Positions 22,300 to 33,682 of a stretch of DNA of 64,000 bases are shown here, in pieces; the first letter of the stretch is position 1; the number at the start of each line of letters is the position of its first letter. A model generated the notes under the pieces. That model saw nothing but the letters and a program-made list of their open reading frames with translations. It was not told the origin of the DNA and ran no database searches. Both the position numbers and the translations under genes were made by a program. The stretch is from Spirodela intermedia (lineage: Eukaryota > Streptophyta > Magnoliopsida > Alismatales > Araceae), in the NCBI GenBank assembly GCA_902729315.2, contig LR746273.1, positions 4,317,001-4,381,000 of the forward strand. The letters run 5' to 3'.

Positions 22300-24990
22300 A
22301 AATAGAAATATCATGTTGTTAGAAAGCCTCCTCAACAATTATCCCTCAAAGGAAGGCATCTTTTTAAGTTGTTAGGTCACTAGTCATGTTATCATCTGGA
22401 CAATAAAATTTCAGAAATATTTGGGCAAGCCCAAGAATCCTCATAATTTTCTCAAATTTTTAGGAGATGGCCAACTTAACATTGCTTGTATCTTCTCTTG
22501 AACCATCGACATGCCCTTGGAAGATGCTCATGGTCTAAATATTTCATTTTATCTTGTCCAAACACACTTTTAAGGGTTAATATAAATTGATGTTTTTGAA
22601 GTAAAGAGAAAACTTTGACAAATGTTGTGTTTCCTCATGGGAGCTAAAAACCAAGATGTCCTTGAAGTTGACCAAAACGAATTTTCAAAGGAATTCTCAA
22701 AATATGAGGTTCATGAGAGCTTGAAAAGTCATTGACAAGTTGAAATCAGAAAGACATGACAAGAAACTCCGTGTTCCTTGTGTGTCCAAGTGCTATATTC
22801 AGTTCTTTTTTGTTTCCTTGATTCAAATCTGATGATATATTAACTTCATCGAGTAATTCCTTAACAACTAGAATTAAAAATTTGCCTGAGATAGTGAGTT
22901 TGTGGAGTTTGTCAATCCACATGAAAACATCATGAATTGTCTTTCTTTCATTCCAAAAGTGCTAGGCTTGAATAAGGACTAGTGGAGTGCTAGATGATGT
23001 CCATGATGAATATCTCCTAGACAAGTCACTCAATCTCCTCCTTTTGAATGTGAAGATAACAAAAAGGCCACACATTGTAAAGTTTAGAGTTGAGTTCTAA
23101 GATAGTAACACGGTTGATTTTTCTTCTAGGTGAAAGCTGCTCCTCCAATATCTTGAAAAATTGTATTTAGAGCTCGTTATTTTGCTTAATAACCATTGAC
23201 AATATTTTTAAGGAAATGTCTGGTTGATATAGTTGGGAATCAGCCAAAAGGACCACACATTGTTGGCCTGTTAGAAGTGACAAGTCTTTTGCTCCATATC
23301 TAGTTCAATTTTTTTCAAAGTATTTATCTTTTTGATGCCCAATATGGGATCTGTGTTCACAAAGGGAGAAGTAAGAAATCTTTGATTATTAAAAGTGATT
23401 GTAGCTCCAACAAGATGTCTTGGCAAATTCTCATACTTTTCCACTTTATCTTTGGTCCTAATTGTTACCCAAAATTGTATCGTCATCATGATCATAAAGC
23501 TTCAATCCATGAGTAATTTATTTTGAGATAAAATTATGTTTAGTTCTACAATCCACAAGTACTATGATCAATTTTCCTTTGATGTAGCCTATAAATTTAA
23601 AGGTCTATGGTGGCAAGTCCTCTAGAATGACATTGGTTGCAAGCTTTATATTGGTTCAAATCTCCTTCAACAAAATTGTGTGGCTGTCTACTTCTTCATA
23701 AACTAGTGCTTTGAGAAGGTCCTTATTGACCACTGGAATCTATAACTCATGCCAACAATGATGTCCTAGGGTTTATTTCTCATTACACCAGAAGCACAAA
23801 CCACTAGCACACCAAGCTTAAATTTCTGAGGGTGTTAGAGTCAGCCAATTGTTTTTTACCAAACCTTGTGCTTCATGGATTGTATTGGTTCTATCTTTGG
23901 CCCCCTTGGGTTCTCCATGTCAAATAGAACAAGGTTCAAAACCTCTTTAGCATATCAGGAAATAATCTTGATTTTCTGAATAAGAGTCAAAAAGTTTTGA
24001 GATTTCCAACTCTTCTCCTATTGTCTAAAGACCTGATGTGAAATTTTTAATTTCCACTTATTTGTTATATGCATCATTGCATTTAGCCCTATAATTTCCA
24101 AGAGACAAACTTCAGTTTGAGCATCCCATTTTAATCCTTCAAGAAAAGTCTTTTTGAGGATTAGTTCAAGAAGGTCCATAATTACTATGTCCATTAACTC
24201 AAATTATTCTCAATATTCTACCACATAACCCTACTATTTAATTTCCAAGAAGTATTGACAAAGGGACCCAACAGATTGTCACTAAAAACACTCCAAGAGT
24301 TGATGGCAAAGCTCCTCTGAATTCTTGAAAGATTCTTTCATGGTCATCCACTTAAACTAGGCAAAGGTTGTGCTATCAAGGCTCATTCTTGTAGTAGTTA
24401 ATTTCTCACAACTAGCTAGTCGGTGCACTAAAAAATTTAATGCAGCACAAAAAACCTATCCCTCCAAGTGTTTACCATTAAAAAGGTACATTTCAAGGTC
24501 GCAGGCATCATACCATGGTTCAAAACAAAATTGCTTGTAAGCAGCGGTTGATATCAATCCCCCTTAATATAATTTATCACAGCATGGTCATTTATGTGAG
24601 GTCAGTCCTCTCTCTTCACCAAAAAGTAGATTTGATCGACTTGCCTTCCTCTTTGTTAGTATATGACTTATCAAGAGATGTACGTGGCAGATGATGTATG
24701 GGTTAAAGATAATTCTCTATAGCATGTACCAGAAACTCCAAGTATTGAGCAACGATGCTATCTTGCTCCAAAAGGGTAACCATGTCTTGTCTGATGTCAA
24801 GTAGATCTTGATGGAGCTTGTCATTCTCTTTATCCAATTGTTTGATCATATCATTTGGTTTGCATGGCATGATGCAACAAAACCTAGCTCAAATATCAAT
24901 ATGATAAGACCCATCAATTTCAAACAAGAGTTGGAATTCAATGAGAGAAAGATGAGTAGATTGACAAAGGGAAAACCTCAAAAGAGGATT
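22300..24990 (-). mobile_element. Decayed Ty3/gypsy retrotransposon: Gag, protease, reverse transcriptase
   Basis: Minus-strand domains appear in the normal gypsy order with stops and frameshifts. Gag comes first (about 24.5-24.0 kb, including LKWDAQTEVCLLEIIGLNAM). It is followed by a zinc knuckle GLCFWCNEK-TLGHHC with one internal stop (about 23.77-23.80 kb). The protease segment GYIKGKLIIVLVDCRTKHNF (about 23.5-23.6 kb) has the usual D-S-G active site altered to D-C-R. The linker DPILGIKKINTLKK lies near 23.33 kb. In reverse transcriptase, EFLVMSF and MTFQALMNL (about 22.7 kb) lie in different frames, and FVLVNFKDILVFS at 22,643-22,681 stands where FxDD is expected. Catalytic residues are lost in protease and RT, so it cannot be autonomous. 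No LTRs were delimited. A separate primer site and Gag next to it show this is a different element from the one at 19.5-22.1 kb. Confidence 0.75.
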
Positions 24991-25369
24991 TCCTAGAAAA
25001 AAGGGGACCATTTGGAGAGAGCTGAACCCTTAAGAGGGTTCTCATCCAAAACTACCTTTACTCTTTCCTCCTGCTACCCCTATGGACCTTGACTCTTTTT
25101 ATAGGACATTCTAACTGTGAGACACCTCGAACAACTCTACCTTCTTTAATTGGGTACTTCCATAATATAGGTCTGTCGGGTCCTTGCCATTGGTTGACAA
25201 TTACTTGCCATTGTTTGACCTCCTACGATGTACTACTCACTTACCTATCCGGAAGTGTTTTGGGGATGCGAGGATTGCATCAAACTTTCTACTTGCCGAG
25301 ATCAATGTGCAGGCCAACACTTCATGGAAGGACTTCCCAAGAGGCCTCTCCTCCTGCACTTCCGCCGCT

Positions 25370-26120
25370 GTCAATCGAGGTGGTGAGAATAAGGATGGGA
25401 AGGAGGCGGGAGGGAGGCACTATGGCGCAGCTGCCACTGACAACCTCTTCTTCCCACAAATATCCAGCCAGTCATCTTTGCCACCATTCCACTAAAATTG
25501 CCACCTGAGCTGGCGGTCCCACCCCCCCTCTCCCTGTCCCTCCTTCCCACCATGATTAAGCCTAATAAGGTATCTCCAACGACTGCTCTTCAACCTCCAT
25601 CCCTAACACAGGGACAGAGATGTGGGAGGGCCATTCAAAACCCAAAACTTCAAAAGCTGCCCTCACATCCTCCAATCCCCCCCCCCCACATTGATCCAGA
25701 AAGACCCCGAAGAAGGGTTCCACAGATCTACCTCTCCCTCTCCCTCTCCCTCCCTTACCCCATGATTAAAGCCCAAGAAGAGATCTGCAGCTTTTAGAAA
25801 CAAAGACTACTCTTCTACCTACACCTAACGTACGGACAGAGACGTGGGAGGGACATTCAAAACCCCTAAAAAACAAAAGCTGTCTCACTTTATAATTTAA
25901 GAGTTATTCTGAATCTATTTCGCATTCAAGAAAGAGTGGAATGTTCAGAGATTCAATCATTCACTCCAGATTTTTCGGAAAACAATTTCAGCCAGAACCG
26001 AATCATCTTCTCCCACGTGTCCCCATAGCAAGATCTTAACATTGCCAAACGAGAAAGGCCCCAAGAAGAGGGTTCCACAGACCTACTGTCATTCTCGGGC
26101 ATTAGCCCGCCAGCCCCAGC
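25370..26120. repeat. GC-rich degenerate repeat at the repeat/gene boundary
   Basis: Two related blocks of about 120 bp occur at 25,546-25,660 and 25,760-25,870. They share catgattaa, a stretch near ctcttc, then gggacagaga/acggacagaga and tgggagggacattcaaaac. A third trace occurs near 26,055-26,085 (gaagagggttccacagacct), matching 25,709-25,730 (gaagaagggttccacagatc). Open frames here (25,089-25,797) have no recognisable similarity and sit over C-rich and CT-rich sequence. No gene is supported. Confidence 0.45.
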
Positions 26121-26599
26121 CCCAAAACACCAAACCTTAAGGGGGGGGGGAGGTTTCGCTTTTTATAATTTTCGAAACAAAGGATGACCCAAGTGTTCCT
26201 CTAACACCACAAAACTAGCCAGAGTGATATCATACCACCCCTCACCGTGGGGACAAACGTGACTCGTTAACCCCCACATGTCCCTTCAAGTCAGTAACAT
26301 TAACAACACCTCTTTGGGACGGCAGATGTAAGTAAAGATGGAGAAGACGGTAGGTGATCAGGGCAGCAAGCTTCCATTTTCTCAGTTTACTGGTTCACTA
26401 AACCCAATCAGGATGCCAAAAGAAAAAAAAAACACAGGAAGGGTTGTTCATGGGACCTACCTACGCAGAATAAGTGACGAGGGAATTGGGCATGCTGCGA
26501 TTCCACACCTCTGTGATTTATGTGAGGGTTCTACCAGGATATTTGAATTGGTTCAAACGAGGAGACAGGCTCCGACCATCCAACTCTTCCAGCCAGAAG
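26121..26599. other. 3' flank of the HMG-box gene, no separate gene seen
   Basis: The stretch lies downstream of the minus-strand HMG-box gene and should contain its 3' UTR. A plus-strand frame at 26,338-26,670 overlaps the last coding exon in antisense and has no recognised domain. Confidence 0.5.
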
Positions 26600-29500
26600 C
26601 TATTCCTCGTCAGACTCCTCAGATTCCTCCTCGCCAATTTCCTTCATGTAACAACGATTGTAGACAATGATGTTACCGGCGGTGGTGGGCCATGCCAATG
26701 ACGTCTATGCTGTGTAACTCTTCAAACGGAGATAAAAATATTAAAGAAGGTGCATTACCCTCCTTTTGATGTAATCTGACATCGCCTTATCAAATTCAGC
26801 CCGCTTGTCCGTAGCTCGATCGTAATATGCCACTTTTTCCTGATATAAATCAAATGAAAATATTCTGATTCCAATTCAGGATAGTCGCATACTGGTAATT
26901 GCACAGGGGTCTCTAGAGTGGTGATCACTAAGGCAACTGATTGCAATTGAAGAGCTTGTTGCATTATAGAGCTCTAACCTCAAATGACATTGTCTTCCAT
27001 TTCTCTCCACAGGCCTTGCCGATCTGAAACCCGCGCATTACTGGATGACCAATGCATGCGAAGCAGATGAATGTCATGCAGAAAACAAGGAAAAAAACCT
27101 TGGTGTTCATACATCGCGCATTGATTTAACATCCGGGTTCTGCTCTTTGAAGATCTTGCGAAAGTCGTCCCTTCAAAGCAGAGTTAATAGCATCAGCACA
27201 TCATCTGAATTTCCTTTCCACATGTTGAAAGTATCATGGCATTTTCATTATTGGAGAAAATCGAAAGCATTGAGAAAGAGAAGCAGAAAACATGCCAAGA
27301 ATAATACCATGTTGTTTAAAAAAAAAAGCTCTTATTGGAAATTCATGAAATAAAAATTCTCCCCTTTATATGTTCAAAGAATATTTATAGTTTATCCATA
27401 AAAACAATATCCACTTGAGGTTTCCAAGAGAGCCTTAAACTCTATAAAATGTTCAAATGTCTTAAAAAAAATTACCATAAAATATATAGATTGTAGTTCA
27501 ATCATGAAGTCAACATACTATAAATATCAGCATATAATAATTCAAGAGATAATATTTCTCTCCATAATTCTTATTGGAAACAGTAAATAATGTTGTTTGC
27601 TTATAAAAACACCCTTCAAAAATATCATAATTGGCTGAAATAGGAGCTAAACCAAAAATCATATTTTTGTGATATAATAACTTCAGTCCATTAAAATGTA
27701 AGTGACCATAACACAAATGTACCATAGGCACTTGAGCCAGAGCGCAACATTCTTATTGGCTGGCCTCAACAATTTTAAGTCGAAATTCGTTGATAAATTT
27801 CTCTATACGCACAGACATATATATAGATAGAGAGATATAGATAGATAGATAGACATAGCAAAAGAGAGAGCAATAGACTACTGAGCCCAATAAGCAAAGA
27901 ATGAGTGTATTCAGTCAAGCAATGGATTTTAGGAGTTGAAATCTTAACAGTTAATGGTCCTTTTATTGTCAGAAAAGAAGCAGCTGTTTTTTAGAAAATC
28001 ATTCGAGATAATAAAACCAGAAGTGTATTACGGTCCTCTCTAGATTAGGATATTCATAAAAATGTTAGTAAATTTTAAAGTGTCAAGTTGCTGATACTAA
28101 GTTGATGAACCAGAAAGATCAATCCATTTGATGTAAAAGATGTATGGATAACATTGGCTAAAAATTGTTAGTTGATACTTCTAAACTTTTGTAAACTTGA
28201 AAGGGTGAGATCATTATGCCACGAAACGAATTTCATGAGGTCATGGATCATGCTTTCACGGTCATATATCATACTTTTTGTCAATTTTAGATATTGTTTT
28301 CAATTTTTATGCTTACATTGAAAACATCCATCTTTATGCACAAACAGGTTCAGAAATACCCAAAAATTATGAATCTGTGTTATTTTTAACAATTAAAATT
28401 GAGAAAATTAAAATATTTGAAGAAAAAAATCATGTTTTAAGACGTTCCTTTATGTTCTTATTGATCTTCATGCAATACACATTCTTCGCAATTCTGTCAA
28501 AATATGTTTACTCAAGTTTTGGTCATTATCTTCTTTCAAACACTATAACGTCATATATAATAATAAATTCACATGACAAATGCTTTCAGTTCATGATATT
28601 GAGGACCAAGACTTAACTATCATGAGAACAATTCAAAATGACCCAAATGATGAAAATTTTTACTTGACACTTCAAACAAAACAAGGATGGTCATTCACCT
28701 CTCTTCATTTATCACTAAAATCTCTCTCTACACTCAATGTAAAGTAATGCTAAATGCTAATGAATCTCTGTTTACAATTAACGCAAATGAAAATAATTTT
28801 TTACTGTCACGATTGCACAGTAATAAAAGCTGTGAGGTAGAAAGTTTACCTAAAGTACGAAGGAACAAAAGAGTGCATCAAATAATCTTCAGTAAATAGT
28901 CAAATCATACTCGCAACTTGGTTTTCTCAAATTCTTTATAAGAATATCTAACATAAATTTTCTAAAAAAATTATAAATGATTTATCATTCTCTCCACAAG
29001 CGTTCTCTACATTGGGATACTGTATAGGGGAGCTATCTCTCCATTAAAAAAATTGATGATCTCTATATCAGACATTGATTTTAATGACATTATCTGCAAT
29101 TTACTTGCATTTCAAATCGAGTAGAAACAATCATTATTTACAACGAGACTTAAAAGGCAAAAAATTTAAGTGAAATGTAATTTTGGAAACTAAAGATGAA
29201 AAATAGATAACTTTCCTACAACAAAGGCTCACTTACTGATCTAATCATGTTTCTATAAAGAAAGGGAGATCAAAACATCACATTCACGAATTCTGCCTTG
29301 TATATGTAATTAGGAAGGGGTAGAAAATGTTGGATAAAAGAAAATTTGATATCTCTATCATTTAACTGTGGTTACAAAAAAAATATGCCTACTGAAATGA
29401 TTTCTGATGACTTGAAATGTTCTAGTCATAACCAAATTCCATGAATTAAACTATGCATCTTTAATCACCTGCTTGCATGATATCAAAAAAGAGGAGAGAC

Positions 29501-31540
29501 CAATATTACGTTTCAAAGGTTTTATCATCATAAGAAGTGGGAGCTTATTGAACCTAAAAAGTAGATTTTAATCATTACGAAACTTATTTTTTATACTAAT
29601 TTGTAAGGATCTTTGCATGAGTTTAGAAAAGAAAAAAGGTTTTATAGTCCAGAAATCATAAAAAAAGTAGGCAACATGAAAAGTTGATATTGTAAAGTCA
29701 TAAAACAAGATTACATAAAAATAAGTTATTATGCATGTATAAATATGACCTAGAATAAGTGTATTGATGAATAACAGATTATCAAGAAACGTGGAAGGCT
29801 CAAGCAATATGACACAAAAGGCATGTAAGGATAAAATCTGGAAGACCCAAATGCAGTTATTTAGGTGGGTCCTAAGGTCCAAAACCCTTTTTTCTGTAGG
29901 GTTGGTAATTATTCCCATTTATCCGTGGATTTTTTATCTACTAGTATATTTTTCTCATCATATCCTATTATTTACTGGTCTACAACAACTTTTCCCGTAT
30001 TTAAAGAAGCCAGTACTGTAAAAGGGGATGACTTTTCACAAAAATCAAAATCTTCTCTTCCATCCCTCCTGATATTAAATGTAAAAATGGGAAAAGGAAA
30101 AAAAAATAATTTATGATGAAAATTCATTCCTTCTATAGTGTGTGGTCTTTCAAAGTTGCAAAAAATAATATGATATGATAAGAAATCTACTAATGGATAG
30201 GAGTCCCAAATAAAACGGAATACTAAAACGAAATGCATTTTGGACCTTATGACCCACCAAGATGAGTTTATTTTGGGCCGTTCAGATTTTACTGCTTGAG
30301 CTTAGTTGAGCTCCTTAAGCTTTCAAGATTTCTTATGAATTTTGATCTCATCATATATCAACTCTTTTAACAAATGTTGACACTTCAAGTGTAGGTGTTG
30401 ATAATTTACAGATCAGCACAATTTTGGGACTCAACACTTGCAAAACTAGTTTATCCAAAATACTGAGTAAAAGAAAGAGAAACATTAACTATTTTCTACT
30501 ATTTAAGGGAATAGCCTTTTCATTTCGAACTTTTCTAGCATTTGACAGCAAAATGTTTTACATTGAGAACTTTTTGCAAGCTAAAAAGGTACCTCTAGCA
30601 TCGGAGTTGCTTGAGGCTCCCACGAATTCACATGATTCAAGTCTTGAAGCTCTCATTTTGAAAACCTCAGAAAGTGTTCGAAATGCCTCGAGCTATACGT
30701 TTATTCATTTGATCGAAGGAAATTTAATCAATTCTTTGTTTCAATCTAATTCTAGACTCAATGGTATGCAAAATGACGCACATACCTACATTGCATCACC
30801 ATGGTAGATTTTCCCACCCCAAACAAAAGAATAAGATGATAAAGAAAAAAACATAGCATTTTCAATAGGAAATAAGAAAGATTTATTCCCATCATAAATT
30901 ACTTTCAGAATTGGCACTGAATCTACTGATTGTACAAAGAATTTAAATTTCCTAAAGCTGATACCCTTTTTTGGAAGAGTGAGGAATCATTTCAGCAATC
31001 ATGCATGAGCAATTCATTTCCTCAGAATTGTACATTTGCTCCAAAACTGATTTCCACATTGTTTTCTCTTTGAGGACTCCAGCGACTGGAACATCATTTC
31101 TTACAGTCAGATGCGAAGGAACCAACAACAGATTTCGGTAAAAAAACAAAACCGTTCTCCTAAAAGTAGTAGAATACCATATCAGCTCAGGATTGTAATT
31201 GGTCAGAAGGATTTACAGTATCTCAGAATAAATGAAGGAGAAACAAAACAATCTAGATGTTTCATAACTTACATAAAAAATGAAAATGACTTGAAGAGTT
31301 TCATAGTGGTTAGACTAATACATATCACGATAAAAGCTGAATAGAATTAGAGGAACAGATAGACTAAATAATTGGTACTCACAAGAAGTAGAAGAAAGCT
31401 GTAGGAGGCTTCTTGGGTTTCTTGGGATCCTGTTTCGGAGGCTTCTTCTTGACCCTAGGCTTCAGCTTCCGGACAATTGCTGTTTCAGGATATATATCCT
31501 GTTTTTCTCTACTGCTGGTCTGTCTACCTCTAGTCTTCAT
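26600..31540 (-). CDS. HMG-box protein, HMGB14-like
   Basis: A small nuclear DNA-bending protein with one HMG box. Coding exons on the minus strand: 31540-31383, 27170-27113, 27023-26979, 26839-26759, 26641-26600 (stop TAG). They join in phase into about 127 residues. A basic N-terminus (VRKLKPRVKKKPPKQDPKK, about residues 23-41) precedes the HMG box (about 43-113). The box starts KKPPTAFFYFL, continues DDFRKIFKEQNPDVKSMRD and IGKACGEKWKTMSFE, and ends EKVAYYDRATDKRAEFDKAM. A short acidic tail (EEESEESDEE) closes the protein. This exon pattern and the KPPTAFFYFL start are typical of plant HMGB14-type proteins. Another ATG 63 bp upstream in frame (31,603) would give 148 residues. The later start was chosen because the basic domain begins there, and this is uncertain. 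Intron 1 is 4.2 kb and splits the box. Two acceptors read gaag, unusual but phase-consistent. The last exon is the least secure. Confidence 0.85.
27819..27857 (+). repeat. GATA-type microsatellite in HMG-box intron 1
   Basis: A run of tatagata/gatagata units, inside the 4.2 kb intron. Confidence 0.7.
29864..30258. mobile_element. MITE with long terminal inverted repeats in HMG-box intron 1
   Basis: The left end reads ggtgggtcctaaggtccaaa. The right end, read on the minus strand, is ggtgggtcataaggtccaaa, with one mismatch in 20. The inner sequences also pair over a longer stretch (for example catcatatcctattattta against tatcatatcatattatttt). The length is about 395 bp with no coding capacity. 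Flanks (tta at left, aag at right) do not show an obvious target-site duplication, so the superfamily is undecided. Confidence 0.7.
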
Positions 31541-32379
31541 CTCCTTGATTGTCCAAGGATATATGAAACCACTTTCCTTCCATTGTGAAAATAAAAAGTA
31601 CATTACCCAATGAAATATTTACAGAACAAAATTGGGTGATGCAAACCATACAGATCATAAAACTAATAGTGTGATGATATCCAGCATGAGAAATATCCCA
31701 AACATAATCCTCAATGCATTACTTATTTAAATATGATCTCCAGGCACGCAGGTCAAATAGTCCGACCATCATCTCATATGACATCAAGCATACACGGGCA
31801 TAATGTTTCAAAATGATATTTTGAGTCAGATCACTGTTACTGGATGATTCTCATTAAAAATCCCAGAGACCACTCTTTTACTTGACTTTTATCTATTATA
31901 AAGTGTATTACCAACATTAGAAAAGATTCACTCCACTAATTGGCCACATCTCTTCACTTTATGTGTTGGCCTCAGCATAACGCTGAAATAGGCAAAACAT
32001 GATATCTTGATTTTAAATATTGAACCTAAACATGATATCATGTTTATCCAGTGGACAAGGAAACAACCCAACTTGTTTAACTAAGAATGGCTCTGACTGT
32101 GTGTCAGGTCTCGCATGACTCTAGACCTATGCTGAATACCTGAATTCAGATATGATCGAGCAACTACATTGAAATAGTAAGTAGCACCCATTTCAGATAT
32201 ACATTTCATGATGAAATCCCTATCCTTATGTCCACTTTACATATACTTTTGTATGACACAAACAGTTTCGAGAAAGAATGATGGAAAGAATACGTTGTAA
32301 ACCAGTCAACATATTATCTCTTTAGAGGGATAATTTCAGCACAAGAAAGCACGTTCAAGGAGTCCGAGTCGGAAACCCT

Positions 32380-33060
32380 TCAGTAAGGAGAAAGCCCCCA
32401 CATTCATACGCACAGGGAAACGTTCTATTCACCAGAGAAAAAGACCGGGGAACAGGCCAAGATAAAAAACCAAGCTAGGAATGACTGCGCAGGGTGAGTC
32501 ACGCTCCCTATTTCCCGCACCGTTCGGCTGACAAGGGAGAAGGATACTTCACCTACCGTCGATTGTGCCCGTTGTGGCCCTGATGATGATCTCCTTTCCG
32601 ATCTATTCTACCGCTCCATGCTACAGAAACCGCTGACCGAAGATTACCTCTAAAAGCGGCTTCGGGGAACCAACAGGTCTCCGCGATATGCGGAAGCAGC
32701 AGAGCGCCGGCGGATGGAGCGGCAGATTAGCTGCAATCCAACTTCAAAGAAAGGCGGGACAGACGGCGGAAAGAGAGAGAGAGAGGTTCAATAGGATGGG
32801 ATAAGCCCACAAAGCCCGGCCGGGCCCATCGAGCTCTCTGACCGATGGGCAGTGGTTTGGTTGGAAGCGATTCCCAGGAATCCGATCAGGCACACCGGCG
32901 TTGACGGAATCGTGGCAACGGAATTCAAACGGCGGTCGCCGAACCAGGAAGAAAGCGTGTGAGGAAGTGGGCCCCAACCGGCCAGGCGTCAGTTTGCGCT
33001 CGCCGACTTTGACGAACACTCCAGAAGCGGCCCTCCCGGGGGCCAAAAATAAAAATAAAT
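32380..33060. promoter_or_regulatory. GC-rich divergent promoter region, HMG-box gene / J-protein gene
   Basis: Base composition rises sharply here compared with the AT-rich intron to the left. The region lies upstream of the minus-strand HMG-box start (31,540) and of the plus-strand J-protein. On the minus strand, aaaagcggcttttagag|gtaatc-like sequence near 32,650 offers a donor for a possible non-coding first exon of the HMG-box gene. The 100-codon open frame at 32,744-33,046 has no recognisable similarity and is best explained by high GC. Confidence 0.4.
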
Positions 33061-33129
33061 AATAACATTAAATTAGTTGCTTTTTATTCTCCACCGCAGA
33101 GAAGACCTCGCGGGGTGGGAAAGGCCTAG

Positions 33130-33142
33130 GAATGTTCTAGAC
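33130..33142 (+). promoter_or_regulatory. Candidate heat shock element upstream of the J-protein gene
   Basis: The sequence gaatgttctagac contains GAA-nn-TTC-nn-GAC, two perfect nGAAn units and a third with one mismatch. It lies about 140 bp upstream of the TATA box at 33,283. Type-A J-protein genes of this family are known to be heat-inducible, which makes a functional site plausible. It has not been tested. Confidence 0.4.
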
Positions 33143-33282
33143 GGCTGTTCGACGGGCCAGATCTGGGGAGCCTGCAGGAAAGACAATCTCGGCCGTCCCT
33201 ACCCACTCTCCCCCTGGTTGTTAACTTCTCAAACTATTTTAGCTCTAACCTCCAAGGAACTGAACAATAATGTTTTTAACCC

Positions 33283-33289
33283 TATATAA
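33283..33289 (+). promoter_or_regulatory. TATA box candidate for the J-protein gene
   Basis: tatataa inside ccctatataagtc, the best TATA match between the GC-rich region and the start codon at 33,683. It implies a 5' leader of about 370 nt unless an intron is present. Confidence 0.4.
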
Positions 33290-33682
33290 GTCTTATAACG
33301 GAAGGAAAGTTGTTTCGCGGGGATATCATAACTATCTTCACCTGCGACGGTGTGTGTAGTTGTAGATATACAGGAACATTAGGTTTCTCTGACAATACTG
33401 AATTATTTAGTATTTATTTATGAAAAGTCCCAAAACTGTGAGGTACATAAACTGGGAGGGGGGACTTCCGGGTGACGTTGCCCTTCTTTCCTTTCCTGCG
33501 CAGCTGTAAACCGCGCCCAAAGAGCAGAAAGGGGGAAGAGCCGCCACTGCCGCTGCGACCGAGGAAGTGCGGATCGGAGCGTTCGTGGTCTGATCTACTG
33601 GTTTCCGACGTCTGCTGAGCCGCCAGCGGAGGGAGGTATCGGCAGACGGAAGCGGCGGTGCTGAGATTGGAGAGCAGCGAAG

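Noticed and set aside
25089-25797. Overlapping frames of up to 139 codons
   Set aside because: They sit on C-rich degenerate repeat sequence, have no family similarity, and lie on both strands at once.
30952-31149. Minus-strand frame once considered as an HMG-box exon
   Set aside because: Its translation does not match the box. The missing segment DDFRKIFKEQNPDVK was found instead at 27,113-27,170 with matching phase.
32744-33046. 100-codon minus-strand frame in the GC-rich region
   Set aside because: No family similarity. It is best explained by high GC lowering stop frequency between two divergent genes.
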